NCBI GenBank assembly: GCA_006384855.1
Contig: VCJN01003067.1
Span: forward strand, 1 to 64,000
DNA from: Tetraselmis striata
Taxonomy: Eukaryota; Chlorophyta; Chlorodendrophyceae; Chlorodendrales; Chlorodendraceae
Length of the DNA stretch: 64,000 bases
Reading direction: 5' to 3'
Below the pieces are notes generated by a model that searched no databases, had not been told where the DNA came from, and saw only the letters and a list, made by a program, of their open reading frames with translations. Shown here piece by piece: positions 54,600 to 64,000 of this stretch. A program made the translations under genes and the position numbers. Within the stretch, counting starts at the first letter, position 1, and the number at the start of each line of letters is the position of its first letter.

Positions 54600-56119
54600 T
54601 GGTGTGGTGTTATAAGGACGTACAAAAAGCGCGTTTTCCGCGTTTCAGAAACGCCGTGTACCAAGCGACGGAAGGCAGGCCATCAAGCGCAACATCATCG
54701 GCCCCTTCCCTATCTTGCCTAGCGTCATTTATGACAAGCTCCATATGGCGAGCTTTATCCCTATACATCATCCGATCCTCCTTCATTGCCTCAACCTCGG
54801 GCGAGCCCACAGCAAGCGTGTGGCCATTGGCTCTTAACATGATGAATGCCTGGGCACTGTAACTTGATGTAATTGGCCATCCGCGGCAAAGTCAGTGAGT
54901 TGCTTAGCGATATGCTCACGGGTTAGGCCTAAGTCTAGTAATGACTGATAGAAGTCGTGCATCAAGCATTTCTCAGTGTGCCCACTCAACAAACGGTAGT
55001 CATGGAAATGGCTTTTAGTTCACCGTCCTCAAAGAGTCAAAGGGTAACAAACCCATTGCATGGCCAGTCCTATAATGCAGTTCGGTGATCTTATCCGCAT
55101 TACCAGCATACAGACAGGGTATGTTTGTTACATGATCGAATTCCCACTTGAAAGGTTTTGATGTTCTCCTTGGTTACTTTGTGGAACGCGTCAACCATGC
55201 CACTCATGATCACCCTGTAATGATTTATCTCGCCGACGATGGAGCCATTGAGGCGTGCATCCACAACCTTTTCTTCAAACGCGGCATGGGAGCTAACCTC
55301 TATGATGGTTTGCAATGCAAGCCTACCAGAGTAACACCGATTTTTCTGTGGTTAATGGCCCAGTGGCTACTGCTTTGACTTCACGCTTATGCCCATCACT
55401 CAGTAAATTGGCCTTGGTAGACTGCTTCATTGTTTTGAGAGGATGCCTACACTTTTGTATTCTGCGCTTTTGGTACCATTATAGCACAGAGGACATGCAA
55501 GGAAGCACATGCCATCCTTGCCTTGCATATACTCGAAACCTGTACATGCTGCGACTCTGCTTCTGTAGGTAGACGCTCGAGCTGAACAATAGTGGTGGCC
55601 GTTGGTGCATCTTTCTCTAGCGCAGTATAGGATTTCAGCAACCTAACCACTTCTTCGACGACTTGGATAGCCATGGTTGGAAGTCCATCCGTTATATATG
55701 TAAGAACTCGACTACGCGCATGCAAACGACGAGCCCATCACCGTTCGCACCCTCGGCGACAGGAGACTGCGCACCCTTACGAGTCGATACGCCAGAGTGA
55801 CGAGTTGCCGCAGCAGCAACGGCCGAGGCCACTGTTGCTTCGACACCGGCACCGGAAGCTGCATGACCTAAGGGGGCTGTGCGTGGCCGTTCACAGTTGG
55901 GCTGTTGCTCAGCATGCCGCCGCTCGCCGTCTGAGTTACCTAACGGCGCCGTGGTCACTCCGAGGCCATCTAGGCAACATGTTGCGCCTAGAGACATGTT
56001 GTCGCCTTGTGCTTCATATGTTCACTGACCTTGTCGCTCCGGAAGAAGGCCTTCTTGCAGAACGGGCATTGCGGTTTGCCCGTCACTGGGCAGATGAGCG
56101 GGATGAACCGCGGTGGCAT
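54600..56119 (-). pseudogene. Decayed gene with C2H2-type finger
   Basis: The minus-strand start at 56119 gives a 43-codon frame with CPFCKKAFFRSDKVSEHMKH, a zinc finger of C-X2-C-X12-H form whose second His spacing is short (possibly C2HC with the Cys that follows). A shift at 55990 leads to an Ala/Thr-rich frame (to 55692). Later pieces are IQVVEEVVRLLKSYTALEKD (near 55660), GEINHYRVIMSGMVDAFHKV (near 55220) and EAMKEDRMMYRDKARHMELV (near 54790). Probably a transposon ORF; family unknown. Confidence 0.4.
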
Positions 56120-56149
56120 CTCACTACTCAGATACACTTTTCAGTATAA

Positions 56150-57388
56150 TTAGTGGTACGAGTACGGGCAGCAAGTATTGAGTACCTAGCCCCTAGGTAG
56201 CCTTTCCGCTAAATGCGACTTCCTAATACGGCAGAGGGGAAGTCACAGTGGGTGCTTAGCGCTGAGATTGGCGCTGTGTGGGTGCTGCGCGATATTTAAG
56301 ATGCATGGGCGATGCGCGTTTATGGAAAGTCGACCTGCCGCCTTGATGCCGATTAGCGAATGTTATTGTGCTAGTCTGCCTTGCCCGTCGTCACACCGCG
56401 GCGGGATGTTCGGGCCATCATATTGTCAGCTTTGCTCTTAAGTACGTAAGCAGCCTCCCCGACCCCCCGCCCGAAGTAGACAGAAACCTGAACTACCAAC
56501 CTGCCAAGTAGACGACCATACATACAGGGATTTTCAACCCTGGACACACACCTGGATTGCGGTAGGTGAGATCGCCTATTTCACGCATGAAAACGGGCTT
56601 GCCACAATCCAGGTTGCCCCGTCCAACCCCTGTCAAGCGGGGGTTGGACATAGGTCCCACCCCCGTCCATCCGGTAAATATCATGTGTTCTAGATTTATA
56701 TCCGTAGTATAGACTTTACTTCTTCGTATTACACTCTATATTTGGACACCCCGACCGGGCAACCCGGCCTAGACGCCGCAGACCTGCTGATACCGCCACG
56801 CCGCCAGCCATCAGTGTAGGTTATTTCCAGTACCTCGTACAGTATTCTAGATTTCCAAAATCCGCCCTGACCGGGGCGCGGGCGCCGCACCGCCATAGTA
56901 GTGGCCAGACGCCCATAGCCCCAGACCCCCCTCTGGACGGGCTTAGGGCGCGGTGGCGCGCTGCCCAAAACCCCCATACCACTCCCGGGGGTAATGTGTG
57001 AGGCCAAAAACCCCTCCTGCCCCGGCAGGCGAATGCTACATAATATACAACCCGGGCTTCGGCAATTTGCTTGGTGTCTATAACGGAGCGTCACCTACCC
57101 AGCATGGCTTTCCATAGCTGGATCGTTACTAAAACGGCTGCCGTAGAGAGGCTGGAAGGTTTTCATTATTGGTGCCAGTCATGTCCCGGGGGCGGGGAAA
57201 AAGGACAGGATTAGGGCTATCAATACTGAAATCGTATTTAGCAGCACTTCACGCTTTTAGCGGCGGATTTCTTACATATTATCATTTCATCCTATGCCGC
57301 TGTCCTATCCTAGCCAAATTAAGCCTCCGTCTTAATAAATTGTCTTAACAAATCGTCTTTGCGCGTACGATAATTGTTGCCTCGATGA
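56150..57388. other. Gene-free DNA
   Basis: The stretch at 56540-56620 contains an inverted pair around CCTGGATTG/CAATCCAGG. A dispersed repeat occupies 57059-57205. No coding sequence is supported. Confidence 0.5.
57059..57205. repeat. Dispersed repeat, partner of 6128-6255
   Basis: Shares TTCGGCAATTTGCTTGG, TATAACGGAGCGTCACCTAC and the end TGTCCCGGGGGCGG with the copy just upstream of COPZ. Confidence 0.75.
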
Positions 57389-57532
57389 ATGGGTCCGCCT
57401 ACCTCGCTAAATCAAGGATTTTCATGCTAAAGAAATAAAAGAATTTGAAGGGGGGGGGGGGGGGGCGTCTGCCGCACCCCCCTGCAAATTATTCATAGTG
57501 AAAATCCTTGATTTGGCAAGGATATGACCCAT
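57389..57532. repeat. MITE-like hairpin with poly-G loop
   Basis: AAATCAAGGATTTTCA (57409-57424) is the exact inverse of TGAAAATCCTTGATTT (57499-57514). The pairing extends outward to about 57389 and 57532 with a few mismatches. The loop of about 75 bases holds a poly-G run. Size and structure suggest a small non-autonomous inverted-repeat element. Confidence 0.8.
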
Positions 57533-57539
57533 TTGAGAC

Positions 57540-60500
57540 TGCCGCGTTTGCCCGCCCGCGCCCCGCATGATCCTCAATGCCGCCGCCCACACCCGCACCC
57601 CACCATCACCAACACCTCACGCTACGCTCATGGAGACACCCACACTCAGTGACTATCCTTCGTGTGCGGGAGGCAAGGCCGCCGCTCGTTTACCAAGGCA
57701 CTCATCACGCATGGCTTCGCTCATGGCGTGCTTGCGAGACTCGAGCGCCGCGCGTTGACCGAGCTGGCGGAGCCGCTTTCTCGCTAGAGGTTGCGTTGGC
57801 TGTCTCATAACTGCGGGTGGGGAGGCGGGCAAATGCATGCTACCTCCACGGCGACTCTGAAGGCTTGGTACACGGGATGGTGGGCTGGTCTACGTGTGCG
57901 GGTGGGTCAGCATGGCGCACGACCGGCGCGGTGGGGCGATGCGACTCGCCGCCATGTCACGCTGTGTCGGCCGTTGCGCTCCCGCATAGCACAACCGCAG
58001 ATGTGACGTTGTGCGATCCTGAGTTGTCCACGATAAAATGTCACAGGTACCAGCATGTACATATTCATATTAAGGTCGAGGTCTTCATTTGTTGTCCGTG
58101 GCCCACAAATTAAGAATTTCCTTACTTTGAGCAGTGGTTTGCGGACCGCGGTTTAATTTGGATGCGTAAAATATTCCCGCGGCCATGCGTTGAGGAGCGC
58201 ATCTCCGCGGTGCCATCGTGGGAAGCATACAAGTATAATTATCACACGGCATCGCAACGATTGTAACGGTCACGTGTACGGGAAATCAAATTAAGAATTG
58301 CAAATCAAGGTCTGGGATAGGACGGGGGTAAGTAGTAGTAAGGCTGTAACTCGATGGAAAAAAAAGATTAACCGCAGCCTCTAGCGCGATACACGCTCCG
58401 GCGGCGATTGATTGCCCGCGGCGCTACGAGGCTATTCTACACGCGGCCGATAATTGATGCCATATCGACGTATCGTCCCCCGTGCCGCCTCCTTCATCAC
58501 TTGCGGACTGGCGGCGTCGCCCGTTCCGCTCGCGGAGGAGAGCCAATCACGTTCATGCCTTCATCTTCGAGTCGAACGGGCACCATCTACCCGCCCCACG
58601 GCGCACCTAGCGGATGCCATATCGGGAAAATATTGAACTACAAATTTCGCGGTACGTTAGTTAGTACTATAGAATACGGCATTATCGTGATCGCTTCTTT
58701 GCCGGCATATTCCGGTCGTGTGCTGATGTGTAGCACTGCGCTAAAACGGCCTCATGTCGGCCGCAACTGTGGACGTGCAGTGCCCATTCCGCTCGCGGGG
58801 GGGGGGGGGGGGGGGGGCATTCTCACGGCCTCATGTCAGAGCCGAACGGGCACCACTTGCCTTGGGAACATGATAGATTCGTAGCCTATCTCACAGGGAT
58901 GTTGCATACACATTGACCTAGAGGTCGGGGGCTGCATGGACGGTGCCCCATGCCCCGATTCAAGAAAACGGTCGATCTTGGAACTCGCGTTTTCGGAAAT
59001 ACACCCCCGGCCTCAACCCCTCTAGCGGGAGCGGCTGAGGCAGCCCTCTACTTCCCGATCGCATGAGCGCTAGTAGAGGCCCATACGCAGGGTTGAGACT
59101 CGCTAGTGGTCAGTTTGCGGTCAATCTCGATCGATGCCGGCCCGATGTGCCCGACCGACCTATATTTTCCTCGCTCTCGACCCCTTCCGCATAGGCATCC
59201 CATGCCACATGCAGCTTACTATTTAATAGCCCACCGCACATGTACCATTCCATGGACTAGCTAATAGGGGTGCGGTAGAGCCCATGAGTGGCCATGAGGT
59301 GGTCGGTACATGGTCCTTCATCCCCACCCCTTCCTGTATTTCTGAGCCGAGATTAGATACATCGGCTGAATGGGGGGCTGCCATTCACCACCCGTAGATG
59401 CATGGTCGACGGCCCGCCCATGCAACGCCTACCAACGCCTACCGAAGGGCATTATAATACCAACATACTAGCGACAGAGACCGATCTGGATCGAGTAGTC
59501 AGCATGTAGGTGCACCGGGAGCCGATGGTTTGGCGGGTAGCTGTGGTAATCAAAAAAATAGCGGAAATACGGTTATCGGGGCGGAGGCGAGACACGGCCT
59601 TAATCGCACGATTCTTCACCCGTGCCTCCCCAACTCCCTCACAACTCGGCCCATATCCAACCTCTGGCCTTTTAGTGGCCAGCGATGGTGGTCTATAGAT
59701 GGTAATTCGCGTCGAGTAAGGCACTGCTAGTGGCCAATTCGGGGCTGGGATGGGGGTGTACCTTGTATGGGTACATGAGACACCGTACGCACGCTATATT
59801 GTCGATTTTAAACGCTGTGCGGGTGCGCCGTGCCTGAAAATCGGCTACGACGGCAGCCGTAGGGTTGTACACACTATAGATAAATACCCTGTGCTGCATT
59901 TCGGGGGCCGCCGGGAAGCTGCCCAACGTCCCCCGCCGGATTCGACATGCACGACTCGCAGACTTACGTTTTAGAAAATTGTCGCGTGTCGCGTTTTCTA
60001 AAACACTTCCGGCCTCAACCCCTCGCACATGAGATGCTGCTAGGGCTTCACATGCTCGTGCCCGCTCTAAATCCTATCTTGGCCGACGCCGGCCCGGACA
60101 ATCACCACCTTGTGTGTGTGTGGTCAACCTAGAGGTGCGTGGCCACACCCACAACGCCGTGCGTCGCAACGTGCGGGCAGAAGGCTCGTCACAACGAGCG
60201 GCTCGTAGCTCGCCGTAACGACGCATCGCGACTTGTTGTAGGATGTTGGTGGTGGTGCTAGTGGTGCTGGGCGGGGGTAATTGCGGTGGCGGTGGCGGTG
60301 GCGACGGCGGTGGCGGTGGCGATGACGCGCGGTCGCGGTGGCGGTGGCGGTGGGAATACTTCTAGCCATCCATGTTACAATATAGCGGCGCAAGGTGGTG
60401 TCGGGATCTCAGCGGGCTGCGCGTTAGGCTAGCGGTACCAATTCGCGTGCTCTTCCGCCCTGATATCGTGTGCTATGAAAGGATCTATGCCAGCACATCG

Positions 60501-61240
60501 GACAACCCTTTTGATGTGGCACTAGCGGGGCCTATTTGTGCGGACTCTCTTGCTGCTGTGGCATAGCCTCGTACAAAAAGACCCTCTACTGCGCATAACC
60601 CATAGCCTATGTTTTCCATCGAACATCGTATGAGGATGAGAGGCTTCGGGAATTTCCTTGTAGGTATTCCTCTATTTCACATTCCATCGAATTTCAACCT
60701 AAGATTCGTATCACAACGAAATCTTTAGTTATACATGCAATACATTTATTCATTTTTTACGTAAACGATTTGCGGCCCGCGGCGCACGTGCCGACGCGAC
60801 GCACAAACTGCTATCCATCTCTGCGGGTGGGCCATGGGGCAGGCGGGCATCCAAACCCAATATTAAACACCACAGTGCACAACCTCCGCCCACGGCATGT
60901 GACCCGTCAGATCTTGGTTGTTGGGACGAGATTGCGAGTGGCGTCAACCGGATCGGGCCATGCGGCCGTGCGCAGGTGAGTCGGCTCCGCCCCTTTTCCA
61001 CCGTCTTAATAAGCCGTCGACCAATCCGTGAGAGTCTTGTAAGCCTACCCGGATTTGGGGGGGGGGGGGGGGGGTATCTGTGGAACGACCCCCCAAGCAA
61101 GTAAGATAGCCCTAGGGCATTCCTAGGTTGCTTCGTTCCGTGGCGAATGTAAGGTTCCGGCCCGGGGATTCAACTTCAACAATTATTCGGTGGGCATGTC
61201 GGCCATTTTTGAACTGGCATCTCACTTTCCTGCCCCCGCC
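57540..61240. other. Gene-free DNA with diverged repeats
   Basis: GGCCTCAACCCCTC occurs at about 59010 and 60011 within longer diverged copies. GCCGAACGGGCACCA-like words occur at about 58570 and 58842. A poly-G run lies at 58798-58817 and another at 61058-61074. A GGTGGC hexamer array is at 60277-60357. I recognise no protein-coding sequence. Confidence 0.5.
60277..60357. repeat. (GGTGGC)n array
   Basis: GGCGGT/GGTGGC hexamers with a few substitutions, interrupted by GATGACGCGCGGTCGC. Confidence 0.9.
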
Positions 61241-61242
61241 GC

Positions 61243-61716
61243 GCACCACCTCCCAGTTCTTTCTTTTTGAATGGCTTCCCTGCCAATTGCGGAGCGTGTC
61301 TGTTGGCCAACGCTAGCATCCGCACTACCGAGCGGGCCACGTGCACCCCTAGCGCCACGTTCCGAGGTCCCGGGCGTCCACCGCATCCGCTTTTGGACTG
61401 TGTGGTCTCCGCGAGCGGTGTGGTCTCTCGCACGCTTTCACGAGAAGCGCCTGTCAGAGCAGCGCTTCCCGGCGTGCGCCTGCGCCATTGTCCTGCCCTC
61501 CGACGACCTGACCATCAACGTGGGCCCCATGAAGGTCGCGGTGGAGCGCGCCTCCCTCAGGCATGGCGGCGAGCTCTACGTGGACACCCTCACAATGCGT
61601 TTTTCAGTGGGATGGTACCAGGGGAGAGGGTGGGGAAGCTCAGGTTGACTAGTCCTCTCAAGGGTGAGAACCTTAACTTCAATACCAAGGAAGTGTGGTT
61701 GGACATGCTCGATTGA
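61243..61716 (+). pseudogene. Short coding remnant, unknown family
   Basis: Plus-strand frames read NGFPANCGACLLANAS (a possible CxxC), then FPACACAIVLPSDDLTINVG and ERASLRHGGELYVDTLTM, then after a 1-base shift FFSGMVPGERVGKLRLTSPL and LNFNTKEVWLDMLD before TGA at 61714-61716. The end has good protein character. No family recognised. Confidence 0.4.
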
Positions 61717-61719
61717 AAT

Positions 61720-62590
61720 CACTGTGAATAGGCTGGGTGCACTAGCTATGGTTTACGGATGATGTTCATGCTCCGGTGCCGTAAGAGTATCGTCCGGGGC
61801 ACCGGGCATGCGGTCGCGTGCACTATGTGATATTCTCCGGGAGCACAGTGACATTACCCATGTAGTGAACACACCTATATTGAAAGCACCCATGCTACAG
61901 TGAGGCGGAAGGGGGAGGGGGGTGCGGACCGGACCACGGTGTTTAAACCATCCATGTCGTGAAAATACCCCTATAGCTAAAACACCCCTACAGTAAAGCG
62001 AGGGGGGGGGGGGGGGGGGGGGGCACATGGCGGCGGTGCTATACCCCTACAGTGAAATACAGCGCGTACCGGCAGTTTTGCCGGCACCGTCAGCGCGCCA
62101 CGGGTACCCGTACTAGTGCTATTGCTCTGCCACATATACGGTAATGAGTACAATAATTATGTACACACCGCCGTGCTTCAAAACACCCGCGATCCGTACA
62201 TCGGGCGGCCGCAGTGCCGACTTAGCCGCACACCGCCCAACGCGCAGTTGCAACCGTCCCCACGCTTGCGCCCGCCATGTTATCCTGCTCTTATGGCGCC
62301 CATTGTAAGGTGTCAAATGGGTGAGTTTCACGAGCCCTTTGGCCAAAGTGTGCGACACGGACGAGTGTCCAAACCTGCTGCACCACTACATGTGCTAGGG
62401 GAAATACAAGGCGGCTCATCATGAGGCGGCCCCTTAGGACACGACACACATGTGCTTCCAGTGCCTTACCAGCTCTCTCGGTAAGAAACAAGCACCGACG
62501 CCGCGCCCCGCCACCGGCCCTGCCGCCACCAACACTACCGGCTACTTGATCGAGCCTTCGCATGTCTGGACGTCCGCCGCTTAGCGTGCC
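61720..62590. other. Gene-free DNA
   Basis: Contains a poly-G run (about 62003-62023) and short repeats of the form CACCCCTACAGTRAA near 61985 and 62045. No coding signal is seen. Confidence 0.5.
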
Positions 62591-62593
62591 AAC

Positions 62594-64000
62594 GTGACCA
62601 CAGCCTTGACTTTTTCCGAGGACCCAAAGCCGCATTTCGGCGACGTGGCCCCCACGACGAAGCGCGGAGCAAAGCATGGCGTCAAGCCACAGAAGGGCGA
62701 GAAGCGCGCCTACATGAAGTCGGCCGACCGGGTCAATACGATCCAATATTGCGACAACTTCATTCAAGCAAAGCGGCCGAAGCTTGCCGACCTGGCCAGG
62801 TGGGCGACAGACCAGTTCAAGCTCGCCAAACTCCCTCTGTTGGTTTCATGTGCAATATGATAAAAAAATGGCAGGCCATCATGCGTAAGTTATGTTGCTC
62901 TGCATTGTTCTATCTTTGTGTGATGCAGCATGCGGCCTCGTTCGTTATCCGAACCATATTATTGTATCCTTCCTAAATCTGCACATGCCTTTGTCATGCA
63001 AGTGACCACGGCACCTCAGTTGAGATGCACAATTAGGGCGGCCGTAAGCGCGCAAGCGCGTGCTGGTTGGCACGATGGACCAATTCGAGCTGGAGAATGC
63101 CATGGCTGCATGAATAGGCACCATGATGCCACGCATGGTGGCAAGGTGACTCTGTCTAATGAGATGTTGATAATGCATGTGTGTGAGCGTGTGCCGAAAT
63201 ATGTACAATGTATGTTTGCAATGCGATTGATGGCGCGAGCTTGATGTATGTTGAATTATGTGCAGGCAAAGACGATCCCAGAGCAGAAGGGCTTTGCGTT
63301 TGACCCAATGAAGCTCAACTTCTCCAACAAATGGCTCAACAGCTTCATGAGGGCCAACAATATCATCAACCCAGTGCGCTTGTACGGAGAGAGTAAAGAT
63401 GCTGACATGGTGAGCGTGGCTGCACATAGGCAGCAGCTACCCACGATCAGGAAGGACTACGACTACCTAGACAGGATATACACCACCTCAACGAAAAAGG
63501 TAACTATGCAATTCTATTAACACAAGTATATATCGATGTTGAATCCCTGAGGTGTTATGTCTGAGTATGAGCTTTTCGTTTCTACATGTCTGTTCTATCG
63601 CATGTTGCCCACTGCTGGTAATGTGGCGGGGAGCAAAAAGGGCCGCCAAGGGTGGCAAGGTTACGCAGGAGCGCATCACTGTTGGCCTCTTATTATGGAA
63701 TGCCATTGGCCCGGACTTCTTGAAGCCAATTTTCTTCGGCAAGGCAAACCGCCCCCGGTGCTTTGGAAAGCACTTGAAGGTGGAGAACATCGGCACGCCG
63801 TATTATACAGCAACAACGAAGCATGGATGCGAGCTAACATCCGGAAGGATGACTGTGCTGAAGAAGTTCAACGCCTACTGATACGAGCTGAACGACGGCG
63901 GCAAAACCCCGGTGATGCTGCTCGCAGACAACGCACCGTCACATCACTCCATCCCGCCCGGCGCCAAGTCTTGGAGCTCTAGGGATCTGCGAGGGTTTTA
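62594..64000 (+). pseudogene. Pogo/Tigger-type transposase, damaged and cut by the window edge
   Basis: The N-terminal part (62594-62884) reads KLADLARWATDQFKLAKLP and, after a frame slip, GFMCNMIKKWQAIM, the first helix-turn-helix of CENP-B-like proteins. A probable intron (62885-63265, GTAAGT...TGCAG) follows. The next exon reads LNFSNKWLNSFMRANNI, the CENP-B HTH, and ends near a GTAACT donor. The third part (from about 63640) is the DDE domain: KVTQERITVGLLLWNAIG, FFGKANRPRCFGK, then in another frame YYSNNEAWM and, past a TGA at 63879-63881, VMLLADNAPSH with the second catalytic Asp. Pogo-family transposases bind terminal repeats and cut DNA with DDE/D chemistry. Frameshifts and the stop make this copy inactive; the 3' end lies beyond 64000. 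Confidence 0.75.

Overview
The window is eukaryotic nuclear DNA, most likely from a green alga (chlorophyte or prasinophyte type). The evidence is spliced genes with GT-AG introns, a coatomer zeta gene whose protein ends like the plant/green-algal form, a TGTAA motif (the chlorophyte poly(A) signal) just after that gene, and very many decayed retroelements and DNA transposons. There are no operons, and I see no rRNA, tRNA or CRISPR array. The species assignment is an inference. A striking base-level trait is the large number of long poly-C/poly-G runs (about forty runs of 12 or more by eye), many of them inside introns.

Only two genes are intact and convincing, and they converge. The first is COPZ (6567-9303, plus, 6 exons, 180 aa), the zeta subunit of the COPI coat. 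The second is a 12-exon gene on the minus strand (15874 down to 10359) whose exons join without a frame break into a 1204-residue protein. Its order is: Gly/Arg-rich N-terminus, two CCCH zinc fingers, a Gln/Ala-rich coiled-coil linker built from a 291-bp tandem repeat, a von Willebrand A (VWA) domain of the VwkA kind, an alpha-kinase domain, and a TerD domain. VWA, protein kinase and TerD are separate gene products in bacterial Ter stress systems. Having them on one chain behind RNA-binding-type zinc fingers is the best candidate here for an undescribed system.

Layout: 0.7-1.7 kb, remnant of a piggyBac-like transposase (minus). 2.0-5.3 kb, a decayed non-LTR retrotransposon with a perfect 29-bp fold-back in its reverse transcriptase (RT). 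5.3-6.5 kb, tandem and dispersed repeats. 6.5-15.9 kb, the two genes. 15.9-23.8 kb, mostly featureless, with a decayed coding tract at 19.1-22.3 kb. 23.8-26.7 kb, the 5' half of a Ty3/gypsy-type element (gag, protease, start of RT). 26.8-31.2 kb, GC-rich repeats around a compact element with 200-bp direct terminal repeats that carries gag and only the start of RT. 31.2-32.3 kb, 3' end of a second non-LTR element. 32.5-33.4 kb, end of a Ty3/gypsy integrase next to an LTR start. 34.0-35.2 kb, a dead tyrosine recombinase. 36.5-41.8 kb, fold-back repeats, minisatellites and a damaged BED/Tudor-like gene. 43.3-44.2 kb, a DNA transposon nested in an older repeat. 46.8-56.1 kb, several damaged transposon-like ORFs. 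56.1-62.6 kb, repeats and no gene I can support. 62.6 kb to the end, a damaged pogo/Tigger-type transposase cut by the window edge.

No pathway joins the features outside the two intact genes: the rest is a graveyard of mobile elements in both orientations, several nested.
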